A stretch of 64,000 bases of DNA, from assembly GCA_007449985.2 (NCBI GenBank), contig VIIQ02000138.1, positions 186,001 through 250,000 on the forward strand. The letters run 5' to 3'. The notes beneath the pieces are model-generated. The model saw only the letters and a program-made list of their open reading frames with translations, did no database searches and was not told the origin of the DNA. This DNA comes from Desmodesmus armatus (lineage: Eukaryota; Chlorophyta; Chlorophyceae; Sphaeropleales; Scenedesmaceae). Below are positions 47,801-58,400 of this stretch, piece after piece; position 1 is the stretch's first letter, and the number at the start of each line of letters is the position of its first letter. Position numbers and translations under genes: made by a program.

Positions 47801-49032
47801 CTGAGTGTGTGCTGCTGTGCCAGTGCTGTGCCTTTGCACACTTCTGGCCATGTGGCTGTGTGCTGTTGTGCTGCTGTTGTCCAGTCAACAGACTGGATGC
47901 TACTGTGCTGCACAGCATCATGTGCGGAAGATAGCAGTACCTGCTGCGCCTTGTTGGAGCATGCGCGCCTGCTGCGCTTGCCTGCATAACATATCACACA
48001 CAGAACAAGTACGAGGCAGGGGTGTCACAGTAAGCTTGCATGCTGCAGGAAAGCAGCACAGCGTATCAACAGGGCTGCACAGCACAGCATGTGCCGACAC
48101 AAACACGACAACCATACAGCATTTTAGGGAACGGGTTGCTGTGCATCAGTCGCACAGAAGCAATAATAAGGGTGCCACCAGTGGCTTGCTGTGTGCTGGA
48201 CCTGCTCACAGCACACCACGTGTGCTGGGAGTGTGCTGAGCGCTTGCTGGGCACACGCCACTGGTCTAACCCTTTCTTGGCCCGTGTTGTCTTGCCATGA
48301 ACCACCAATTGCTGTGCTGTTGCAGGGCTGCATGCTCCTGCAGGCAGACTTTTGAATCTTTTGATGAACGCCTGATAGCCCCTACAGCCATGTCTCACCT
48401 GTGCACTGCACTGTGGGTGACGCCGCTGCTGCTGGCTTCTGCACCAGGGTCTGGTCAGAGAACGTAGCTGCTTGCTCCTGCTGGTGTGCATCTGCCATAT
48501 CTGCATCAGCAGCTGCCGCTGCTGCTGCCAGGTCTGCAGCAGCTGCTCCTGCATCTTCCTGCATGGCTTCTGCCGCTGGTGCTGCTGGTGCTGCATGCCC
48601 TACTGCTGCTGCTGGGTCCAGCCCTGCCCCTGCCCATGATCAACAACATCTGCTGCTGCAGCACCGTCAGCAGCGCCTGCCGCTGCAGCATCTCCAGGCA
48701 ATCCCAACGCGTCAACAGCTGCTATGTCTGCTGCTTGCGCCTCTGCGATGCTGACCACTGCCCCTGGTGGTGCATCCATCAGTGCTGCTAGAAGCTCCAT
48801 GTCAGCATTGCTTGGTCCTTGGGGCTGTTGGCTGCCACTGGGAACAGCCTGTAGGCAGTAGGCAGCGTGTGATATTAGGCAGACACAGCATGGTGCAGCA
48901 TGGTGGGTCCATGCAACCTGCTGTCGAGCAGGTGCGACCCTTTGTGTGCAGGTTTGGCACCTGTTTGGTAGATTTTTTGGACTTCCTTGCTGCTGCAGGC
49001 AGGCTTAGACTCTTCTTCGCCTTGGTGGACAT
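44879..49032 (-). CDS. Ala-rich charged protein, probably nuclear, unknown function
   Basis: Proposed exons: 49032-48961, 48848-48399 (with a frame problem), 47981-47941, 47591-47469, 47088-46915, 46296-46177, 45920-45428 and 45171-44879. The start is MSTKAKKSLSL. Within exon 2 the frame changes near 48,640. Skipping a 35-base GT-AG stretch (48664-48630) restores it and the whole then closes at 576 residues. That is too short for a normal intron, so a frameshift or sequence error is as likely. Content is low complexity: poly-Ala, acidic clusters (DSDDDED, SEDDEDVDLDDEDD) next to Lys clusters (KKKKGKGK, RRSKKAKR, KRSRR) that resemble nuclear localisation signals. The end is Gly/Leu/Arg-rich (GLRRPVRK). 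This style is common in chromatin or nucleolar proteins, but no domain is recognised. It diverges from the tubulin ligase gene across a 248-bp gap. Confidence 0.6.
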
Positions 49033-49280
49033 GGTTACTGCTGTTGGTGAGGTTGCAAGAGCTGGTGTGAGCAGCAAAGCAGCTGGTGTTCTATCACGCT
49101 GGATGATTGTTTAATGAAAGTGTACGTTGGGAGGCGTGGCTGACTGTTCTGGTCAGCGCACGAACGAGCAATCATGCTTTGGCACATCGTTTCAGCCTCG
49201 TTTGAAATTCTACCCTGAACCCCTCGGAGCGTGAACAAGCTGCTAGTGCAGGCGCTGGTCGATTATTTTGTGCAGTAAGG
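49033..49280. promoter_or_regulatory. Short bidirectional promoter region
   Basis: Only 248 bp separate the start codons of the divergent Ala-rich gene (minus) and the tubulin-ligase-like gene (plus). Both 5' UTRs and promoters must fit here. No TATA box is evident. Confidence 0.6.
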
Positions 49281-50126
49281 ATGCTTGGTGCTCCCTGCCC
49301 TCAGCGGCCCAGTTGGCGAGTTGCAGCACAGGCACAGTACAGATCCCAGCCAATCCCAGGCAGCAGTGCACCGCCATTCAGAGCACCCATTCCTGCTGAG
49401 CAACGTGTGGCAGACTTTAGGTGGGTGTTCTGGTGCAAAGCATCACCAGCCACCCCTCCCCTCACCCGTCCCCCTGCCAGACCATGTCCAGCCTGCAGGC
49501 TGCAGCCAGCTGGCGCACTGACATGAATTGCACGTGTTGCTTATCACCCTCATGCTGCAAAAGGGGCAGCCCTCACTCAATCATCACACTGATTGAGGGT
49601 GTGTGATTATTCACCGTCATCGACACCACCACCCGACCACTACGCCCCCCCCCCTCCATTTCTTGGGTCTTGCAGGTTCTGGCATGACGAGAAGCGCTTC
49701 AGGGGCTCAGGCGATGAGTCCCTGGCCCAGCACACGCTGTTGGCTGCTGGCGGCATCAGGATGGGTGGCAACCCCAAGGCGGCAGTCGTTCAGGGGTACA
49801 TGGGCTGGCAGGTGACTGACAGGTGAGGAGTTGTGTAGGCTGCATTGTGGCCCTGCTGTATATGTGCATCCACAAGGACATATCCTGCACCTGAAGGTGG
49901 TGCAATGAGGTGGTGCATTCATGATTGCAGTATAGCTCACTAAATCGGGCACCAAACTGACCAGCCTCGATACCTATCGTGGTCCACTTGTTGGTCCAGC
50001 ACGCTGTTGTGTATGTGCATTTTCAATACACTTTGGCTGCAATTGTAGGGTCCTCAGGAAGGAGCCTGTGTGTACTTATGCTGGATTGAGTTCTGTTCTA
50101 GCCCGCAGCTGATTTTTAATGCGCAA

Positions 50127-50189
<63 letters not shown>

Positions 50190-53100
50190 CTTGACTGCCA
50201 TGTGGTGTGGTTGTCGCCTCATGCAGGTGGGATATCCTGTGGTCAACATCGGATGGTGCTCACAAGGCAGCACCACTCATCAAGCCAGAGGCTGGCCAGC
50301 TGATCAACGCACTGCCAGGTACCCTGTTACAAGCATAGACTGCAGCCTCTGGTTTGCTCACATGTTGCTCAAACAGGCTCTAGGGTTGCTGGCTGTAGCT
50401 GCAGTTGCGCTGCTGCCTCTCTCTGGCCTTCCACCCTGGCCTTCAAGCTGTTGCCCAGCTGTTCAAGTATGCCCTGCTGCACATGTATGCCCTGTCCCCG
50501 AACGGCTTAGATCAGGTTTGAATGCACCCGTAGTTGCCCCAACGCCATAGAGTGCACCTGCTTGCTAGTGCTGCCATCGGATCTTTTGAATCTGACAAGG
50601 CACAACACACTCAACCTGCAATTCCTGCAGCCCTGTTGGCACCAGGGACAGCAACCCTGCCTATACTGGAGACTGCAAAACAAGCGTTTGGAGGGACGCA
50701 GGCGGTGGAGACAGACTCCAGCTCTTGCCGTGTGCCTCTCCCAGCCCACACCACCTGAGTCTTCCTGATCAAAACTGTGCATGTTGCCATGCACAGTCCT
50801 GATCAGGAAGGCACAGGCGGTGTGGACTGGAAGAGGCTAGGTAAAGCCTATCATATACTTCAGCTGAAAAAGTAACTCTAAAGCTTTCCAGCATATAGCT
50901 AAGTGTTAAGGCAACAAAAGATATCTTAGGACCCTCAGAGTTAGGGCTGCCGTTCCTCCCTATGTGGTTTACCTCCCTTTTTGCCCTGCTGCCCTGTGTG
51001 CCATCATGGCAGTGCTGCCCCTCCTTGCCATCACCCCCTGCCCCCAGACTCGTTGCCCTGCTATCTCCCTCCCCCATCCCCCTGTGCTCATGAATAAGCC
51101 TTGCTGAGCCCCCTACCCTCAAGCCCCCCTGCCTTCATGCTTTTTGCCTTGCTGCCCTGCCTGTGTACTGCTCAAGCCCCCTTCTTTCAAGCCTTTTCTT
51201 TGCCCTCAAGCTTGCTGCCTTGCTGCCTTGGTGCCTTGCTGCCTTGCTGCCTTGCTGTCTTGCTACCCTGGTGCCTTGCTGAGTTGCTGCCTTGCTGCCC
51301 CGCTGCCTTGCTGCCTGATACCTTTGCTGCCCTGCTGCTCCCAACAGGCCTTGAGAGCCTCACCCGCAAGCGCAACCTGGCCCTCACCCTCCAAGCTGCC
51401 TACGGCGAAGCTGCCTGGCAGTTTGTGCCGCGCACCTACAGCCTGCCCTCTCAGCTGCTGCAGTGGAGGAAGCGGCTGGCAGACGAGGCAGCACACCTTG
51501 CATCTGCCTCTGCCCCTGCCTCCCTGAGCCCTGCGTCTCTAAGCCCTGGTGCAGATCTGGTAACAGCTGCTACCAGCAGCAACAACAGCCCCTCACAAGC
51601 TGGTAGCACCAGTGGCACTACCAGTAGCAGCAGCAGCAGTAGGGATGTTGGTGGGGAGGCAACGGGAGAGCAACGAGAGACCAGCACCTCCCAGTCTGCC
51701 AGCAAACCAGAAGCAACAGCAGCAGCAGGTGTCGCTGACATTGGTCCTGCGACAGGCTGGTGGGCCCTCAAGACTGGGGAGCACCTGGGTCAGGGTCTTC
51801 AGGTGGTGCCATCCTCACGAGCGCTGTCTTCACTGCTGGAACGCAACGCCCCGCACATCCAACAGGCCGCCACCGCAGCTGCAGCTGCAGCACTACAGCA
51901 GCCGCAGCAGAACCCGCAGCAGCAAGGCGAGGGTGAGGCTGGTGTAGACCCTGCCCCAGGCACTCAGGCTTCGGCCAGCAGCAGTGGCAGCGATAGCAGC
52001 GGCAACGGTGGGGGTGGCAGCGATGGCAGCAGTGGTGGCACCAGGGGTGCCGGAAACACCAGCGAAGACGTACGCAATCCTCCCCGCCCCTTCATAACTG
52101 TCCAGCAGTATATCACGCAGCCGCTGCTTGTAAGCAGCCGCAAGTTTGGGCTGCGTGTGTGGGTGCTGGTGCTGGGGCCAAAACCCTACAGGGCTTACAT
52201 CTACCAGCAGGGTTTAGTGCTGTTCAGCAGCCAGCAGTATAACCCAGACCTGTCAGTGGTGCAAACTGAGGGAGCTGCTTCCCAGGTAGGTTACGTCTTC
52301 ACACATGTGAACCACCGGGAACCCAGTAGCGATGCTTGATATGAAGTGCATAAAATCCTTATTGTAACATGGCAGGGCCCAGACAGCTGCACTGCTATTG
52401 TCAGCATTGATGCGCACATGCACGTGGACACATTGTACAGCTAGTGACGGTGACAAAGAGGCAGGGCTCGATCTCAGAGAATTGACTGCTGAACAGACTG
52501 CCTGTTGTCCATTGCTCAGAAGGCTGCACAGGGGCTTGATGTTGTCCCATACCTGCACGGCAACACGGCAGGGCTTACCCTGCAGTGCAACACAGCCAAT
52601 AAGGCTGACACTGCTTCAAGGGTTCTCGACAAGACGCCACACATTGTGCAAATTTGCAGCTGATCTGAGCTGGCCGCTTCGCATCTTGAATGTGTCATCG
52701 TGCAGGGCCACCTGACAAATGCTGCACTGTGGGGACCAGAGCACCACCAGCAGCACAGCAGCACGGCTGTTGGCAGCAGCAGCAGCCATAGCAACACTGG
52801 CCAAGCCCACAGCAGCAGCAACAGCAGCAGTGGCAGCAACCCCCCAGACCCCTCTCAGCAGCCGGTGTGGTCCTTGCAGCAGCTGTTTGAGCTGTTGGAT
52901 CAACAGCAGGCTGAGGCCGTGTGGCAGCAGATTGTCGACACAGCAGGTGCCTGAACTGCTTGTGGCCCTGTACACTGGTAGCATCAATGCAGGCATCAGA
53001 CAGTGCAGGCAGCAACAACTGTGTTGGGCCCTGCAACTGGATGACATATGACATGTCTGCAGGTGTCTGCAGGTGCACTCTGCGTAGCTGACGAACAGCT

Positions 53101-54402
53101 CAAGCAGCGAGCAGGCTCCTGTTGTTACATTGTGGCCCCACCGTTGTCACACCGGTCCCTCTTATGTTGCTGCCAGCACACCAGGCATGGGCACTGCATG
53201 AACATGATAATGACTGGACAAGCAAGGTTGATGGCTTGCTGCTTGACCACTGTTGTCACATTGGCCGCTGCCCTGTGGCCTGCTGTGTTGCTGGTTGTGC
53301 TGTGCCAGGCAAACTTGTGGCGGCAGCAGCGCAGCCTGTTGCTGAGGCTGCCCAGCGCCTGAAGTGGGACGGGGATGCTGCTTTTGAGCTTCTAGGTGAG
53401 GGCTGCTGCTAAAGGAGGGGAGGCCTGCCTCTGCGCATGTTGGAATCGCAAATGCTTGGCTAACTAGAGAGGCCTTTCGCTGAAGCCATATGCAGCAAAT
53501 CAAACTCAACCCCTCAGGTGTGGCTGCCGCAGCAGATGTCTGGCTTGGGTTGACTTCACACTTGAGTGGTGGCAGTACTTCACAGCAATGCCGTTGCTGC
53601 AGGCGGCCCTCTGTCAGCATCACCTGTACTTGACTGCTGGCCTCGTGTAGACAGCTGTATTGTACTGCGTTCTTTCCATGCAGGGCTTGACTTTCTACTG
53701 GACAACTCCTACCAGCCTTGGCTGCTGGAGGTCAATGCCTCACCCTCCATGGCATGGCACACCCCCGGCCGCCCCGACACCACACAGCTGATGTACAGCA
53801 TCAAGCAGCAGATGCTCACAGACATGTTTGCTCTGCTGCGCCTGCAAGACCGGTACCCTGCTGCTGCGGCGGACGCCAGTAGCGCAGCTTCAGGTTCAGC
53901 AGGGGCATCAAGCTTACCTGGCACACCAGCAGCAGCGGCTGGTGGCAGTTCTGGGGCAGCAGCAGCTGCTGCAGGCCGGCAGGGAGCACCAGCGGAGCTT
54001 GGGTTGAACCCTGTTTTGCTGCAAGCTGCGTCGGAAGCCTACTTTAGTTCAAGGCCTCAGGTTGCAGAGCTGGTGGCGCGCAATGCACAGCAGCTTGCGG
54101 CAGCAGTAGCTAATGCACCTGCTAGGCGTGATGTTGAGGCAGCTGTACACCAGGTGCTGCAGCAGCTGCAGCAGCAGGGAGGGCAGGGGCAGCAGGAGGG
54201 GCAGCTGGGTGACCTGCTGCAGCAGCATGTTGAGCAGATAGTGAGTTTGGAGTGTGAGCTGCAGTCTTGCGGGGGGTGGCAGCCGCTGCTGCCGCTTATA
54301 TGTGTGCCGCAGGAGGTGGTCGGTGCGGATGGTTGCCAGCTGTACCCCAGCCCAGTGGATGTGGCTGTCTCCAGTTGGCAGCAGTTGCGGCAGTCAGCAT
54401 GA
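49281..54402 (+). CDS. Tubulin-tyrosine-ligase-like (TTLL) protein
   Basis: Seven exons join in frame to 787 residues: 49281-49420, 49676-49822, 50227-50318, 51348-52285, 52706-52946, 53309-53395 and 53684-54402. Exon 1 (MLGAPCPQ...VADF) ends AG and exon 2 supplies G, giving RFWHDEKRF. TTL-fold marks in order: RWDILWS, the WWALKTGEHLGQGLQVV phosphate-loop region, ITVQQYITQPLLV, RKFGLRVWVLVL (most TTLLs have KFDLR), YIYQQGLVLF, and the ATP/Mg motif DFLLDNSYQPWLLEVNASPS. Such ATP-grasp enzymes add Tyr, Glu or Gly to tubulin tails or other proteins. Residues about 150-370 are a Ser/Ala/Gln/Gly-rich insertion splitting the catalytic fold, and a second Ser/His-rich insertion follows. The C-terminus is Ala/Gln-rich and may be coiled coil. 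The substrate cannot be told; ciliary or cytoplasmic microtubules are the obvious candidates. Confidence 0.9.
50126..50190. repeat. (CTGC)n microsatellite
   Basis: About 16 perfect CTGC units lie in intron 2 of the TTLL gene, ending 36 bases before exon 3 and replacing a normal pyrimidine tract. Confidence 0.95.
50734..50837. mobile_element. Foldback element in TTLL intron 3
   Basis: This is an imperfect palindrome of about 104 bp with a 4-base centre at about 50,783. Inner arms cttcctgatca-n2-actgtgcatg match their complements exactly. Outer arms (gcctctcccagcccacaccacctg versus the complement of 50,806-50,837) differ at a few sites. No coding capacity. It resembles a tiny MITE. Confidence 0.75.
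51137..51345 (+). repeat. Pyrimidine-rich minisatellite before TTLL exon 4
   Basis: About 200 bp of degenerate nine-base units of the form cttgctgcc run up to the 3' splice site of intron 3. All three frames are open for long stretches, but the content is repeat-derived (Leu/Pro/Cys) and not coding. The tract may act as an oversized polypyrimidine tract. Confidence 0.8.
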
Positions 54403-55464
54403 ATGAAGTAGGAAGGCGGATGTGGTGTATTCACATGTGAGGTGCTTGAGTGCCTTGGTGTATGGTGCTGCTTTCATTGCAAGCGCATCCCTTGCTGCCA
54501 TCCGCGCTTGTCATCAAACCAGGCCCTGACCCGATTTATGATGCTGTTCTGTGAAGGGGTCCTTGCTTTCGCAGTTTGCATGTCCATGGTAGTGTGATTT
54601 CACAATACACAACTGCTCACTGCAAACCTGTGCAAACGACCACACAACAAGGTGCAGACCTTTGTACCCAGCAGGACACAGCATGCCTGGTCGGTCCCCT
54701 GGCCAACACACAAGCCATGCAATAAGTGATGTGATCCCCTCCGCCAATGCACGCTCGTTGCACTGTTCTTATTCATCTCATAACAGTGGTGCTGAAGGCT
54801 TGAGTGTTCCGTCTGTCAGACGGCTGGCCGGTCCCGGCTTTGCCGGCCCGGCTCAATTGACCACGTTGACGAAGACCAAATTGCAGTGGATTTACAGTCT
54901 TAGGTTACGTCTTGATTGCAGCGCAATCTTTGATTACGGCGGACCAACACCTTCAGGATGATGGCGGACCAACACCATCATGAGATATGATCTTCTGAAT
55001 AGTCCCACCAGGAAACTTTCAAAGTATCCTGGGGTGTTCTTCACGGGCAGCTGGGGAGAAACTCGACCCATAAAGAAAAAATGACTGCCCACCGAGCCAG
55101 TGATGCACAGGCCGGTTTTTGCGCAGTTGACGCGCAACTTGCCTGCTTTCGCAGAGCAAGCAATCCCTTTGCAGGGATGCAACTGTCTTGCAGACAATGC
55201 TAAGTGTACAATGCTGAAAATCTTGCCGGGCACACCGAAAGTAAGGCCAAAACAAAAACACCCCCCCCCCAACACCCCACCCCCACTCAGCTGAGGGTCT
55301 CCCCTCTGCTGGGGACCTCCAAGCCCCGCGGGGCAGTTCAGCGACATTGTAAACCAATAGGCACTGCTAAACGATCTCACACATCTAGCCCAGGCACCAC
55401 CGGGGATTGGCTGATGGTGCACTGCCACCCCGCCCACACCCCCTGCTGCTGCCACAGCCGCTGC
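54403..55464. other. Convergent region between TTLL and Fanzor; possible right end of the Fanzor element
   Basis: It holds the 3' UTR of the TTLL gene and the DNA downstream of the Fanzor stop. A GC hairpin (ccggtcccggctttgccgg region, about 54,830-54,855) and two direct copies of ggcggaccaacacc (54938-54951 and 54963-54976) stand out. In TnpB/Fanzor systems the guide (omega) RNA usually comes from the 3' end of the gene and the element's end. Here that is only a candidate position. Confidence 0.4.
54938..54976 (+). repeat. Direct repeat of a 14-mer
   Basis: Two exact copies of ggcggaccaacacc start 25 bases apart, each followed by a similar ttcaggatgat / atcatgag stretch. They lie about 490 bp past the Fanzor stop codon. 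Confidence 0.85.
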
Positions 55465-58400
55465 TTACACTGCTGCCCCCTCTTCCTGTCGTGGCTGCCG
55501 CTGCCGGTTTAACCAGTCCTTGCGCACCACACGGTCAACACAGCGTGCCAGCTGCTGCAGTTGCCCCTGGTGTACACACATGGCAGGCACCAGTTGTGCC
55601 ACCCCCCTGGCTGTCAACACACGGGCAGCGTTGATATCCCTGTCCAGGACCAATGGTACACGCCGCGAGTGATTATCCTCTCCAACCACAACATGATGCA
55701 GTTGCTCCCGCAGCCTGTCAGGTGTCGACACAGCCTCGCCATGCACACACTGCTTGAGCTTGAAACGTCACCTGCGGTGCTTCAGCCGACGTTCGTCATA
55801 GCAGCGAGAGCAGGTCTGGCTGGTCCGGTACTCGTGCACAGACACCCAATGCATGTCTGTGCACCCACCACGAGCCACGCCGTCTGCCGACCCATATTGT
55901 GCCCTAAAAAAGTTCCTCAGTTTCATGACAGGGGCACTGATGGACCGTGACATTGGCCCGCCCCAACCTGCTGATGCATCCCCCATGCAAACAACAGCAA
56001 CACTTGGCCGGCGGACACACGGGCCTGCATTGCAACCCATCGGCTTCTGCCACTTGCGCCCTTGCACCCCCGTGTGCCCCAATGCCAAGCACTGGCACAT
56101 CCTGTGCATTTGCCGGTCTTGCAGCATGCCAATTCTAAACCGGTGATGCCGGGCAGACCTGCAACCGTACACAGCATGCAACTGAGGAAAAGCATGAATG
56201 GCCTTACGTGCATGCAAAACAAATGCGTCATGTTGGCCATGCTTCTTGCCGGTTCTCTGCAAGTGCTTGAGCAGCAGTGCCACACCAGCACGCTTGATAC
56301 GCCCATGCAGCCAATGGCGCTGCCTATCTAGCCCACATGCAGACCGGTATTCCCTTCCATTAACAGCATGCACCCAGCCGTCCCCTCCATCAGTGCCGTC
56401 GCCCCGCACGCCATGGTTTGCAGTGACCGCAGTCACGATGCTGGTCACACCTGGGTCAACTCCAGTCACCCGCAGCCCACATCCTGCCTCAACGGTCACA
56501 CAGCCGCCATGTACCAGAGCTGGCTGTCCAGCAGTAGGCGCACAACTTTCACATTCGGACTCCACACAAAAGCTACTGTCAATTGAGTCAGAGTCAGAAA
56601 AGTCGTAGCTAGTCCTGTCCACACTGTAATCACTTGCCAAGTCCCACTCTTCCACCGGAGCACCCTCTACTGGGTCAGATGCATGGGAGTCAACCCGATG
56701 CTGTGCCAAGCCTTCCGGCTTTGTCTTGGCCTGCTTGGGCCTGTGCGGGCACGTGCGTGACTACATTGCGGGCCACAAGGACACGCCAGTCACCGTCAAG
56801 TACCCGTACATGGTCTGGCCTAGATCTAGATGCAGCGGCCACAGTGCTACAAACAGTGCTGCAGTCATCATCACCCCCGCCAAATACATACGCAGGGGTT
56901 GTGCCTGGTGTTGGCAACTTGATTGCCCTGCCCACGGCCTGTCGGGCATGGGCCAGGGCAGCTGCCTCGGTCACGCGCCGCCGGGCCCTGCGGGCCTTTT
57001 GCTGTCCGTCAAGAGACCTGACCGCGCTTCTGGTGGCACGCTCGTCTTTGTTGTGTGTCGCATGCACATGCAACGACACACAGTCAGTGCTAAGATGCTT
57101 TGCAAAGCTGCGTCTCCCACTGGGCCTTCCCTCCCCACACAAGACCCTCAAGCGGTCAAGGTCAAACAACAAACTAAATAAATTCTTGTTAGACGCGATG
57201 TCCTCTACAGCACCATCGCAGATGACATCAACAGTGTCAACACCAGCCACGGGTAGTGGGTCAACACCGCGCTGTTGCCGCCGCCACACCCGCCAATCAT
57301 TGCGTGCCTCGGGACTCATGCCGGACAGATGTGTTCTGAGGAAACCCAATAGTGTGGGTGTGAAGTGCACATGTGTAAAACCATAATGAGGATGCGGCGT
57401 CATGCTATGTGGGAGGCGTTGCAATGCAGTGCGACAAGAGCGCCACTGAGCCTCTATCTTGTTGACTTGCTGCAACACGCCTTTCAACAATCCCGGTGCT
57501 GGCGCGCGGGCTGGAGCACTTGCAGCTGCACTCCCGGCATCAGCGTCTGCAGCCAGTAACAATAGCACTTGCAGACACATGCCCATAACCCACTGCCACA
57601 CACTACGGGCCTCGTCACCGCACTCGTTCAGTTGCGTGTCGGGGGTGGTAGCCCACACTCCAAACCCAGGCACAACCGGCGCATCCGGGCACGCACCTAA
57701 CACGGGCACCACCAAACGGGCGTGATCCAAAGCCAACCTCATGCACAAACGCGCAGATGCACATGCCTCCCTCACTGCCGCCTCGCTCGGCTGATGTCCC
57801 TGCTGATTGTGTGGTTGGCCAGCAACAACTGCAGCCGCCTCGCCGCGCAAGCGCTCTGCTGTCACTGCTGCCTCGACTAGCTTTGCCTCACATGTGTCAA
57901 GGAGGCACACAGCACGGCGCAACTGCGTTAAGCACTGCCGCAGCTGCAAAGAGGTTGGCAAGGGCAGGTTAGAGGGGGCAGCCAGCTGGCGCAGTCGCGC
58001 AAACAAGGCATCCTGGACACGCTGCAAGTCATTCCTGGCCGTCTGTGCCGCGCTGTACTTCCTTGCAGCGCTGGCCTTGTCTGCAGCACACCGCGATTGG
58101 CGGTGTGCGCGTGCCAAAGGCGGCAGCACCGCGGTAGTTACACCAGCCTGCCCCTGCCCCCTTCTCTGCCGCTGCTGTCGCTGCTGCTGCCGGGTCTGCG
58201 CCTGCTTCGGGGGTGGCGGACGGCCCTGTGGACGCTGCTGAAGTGCTGCATGCAGCCTGTCTCGCTTCGTCAGTAGGTCCGCATACTGTAGCACGACATG
58301 CCCACGCCGCAGCATACTGTGGCTCAGCACGCTGCTGCAAAGCCTGGCCAAGGGGGCCAGCAGGGCAGCTGCAGCATCGCCGGAGGAAGTAGAAGTCAGG

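Noticed and set aside
51101..51345. Open frame extending TTLL exon 4 upstream (Leu/Pro/Cys repeats)
   Set aside because: It is the translated pyrimidine minisatellite of intron 3. The caacag acceptor at 51,347 with exact phase match makes it intronic.
55768..55770. TGA in Fanzor as a selenocysteine codon or a short-intron site
   Set aside because: No Cys/Sec position is expected here in Fanzors. The only GT-AG segment covering it is 22 bases and would shift the frame.
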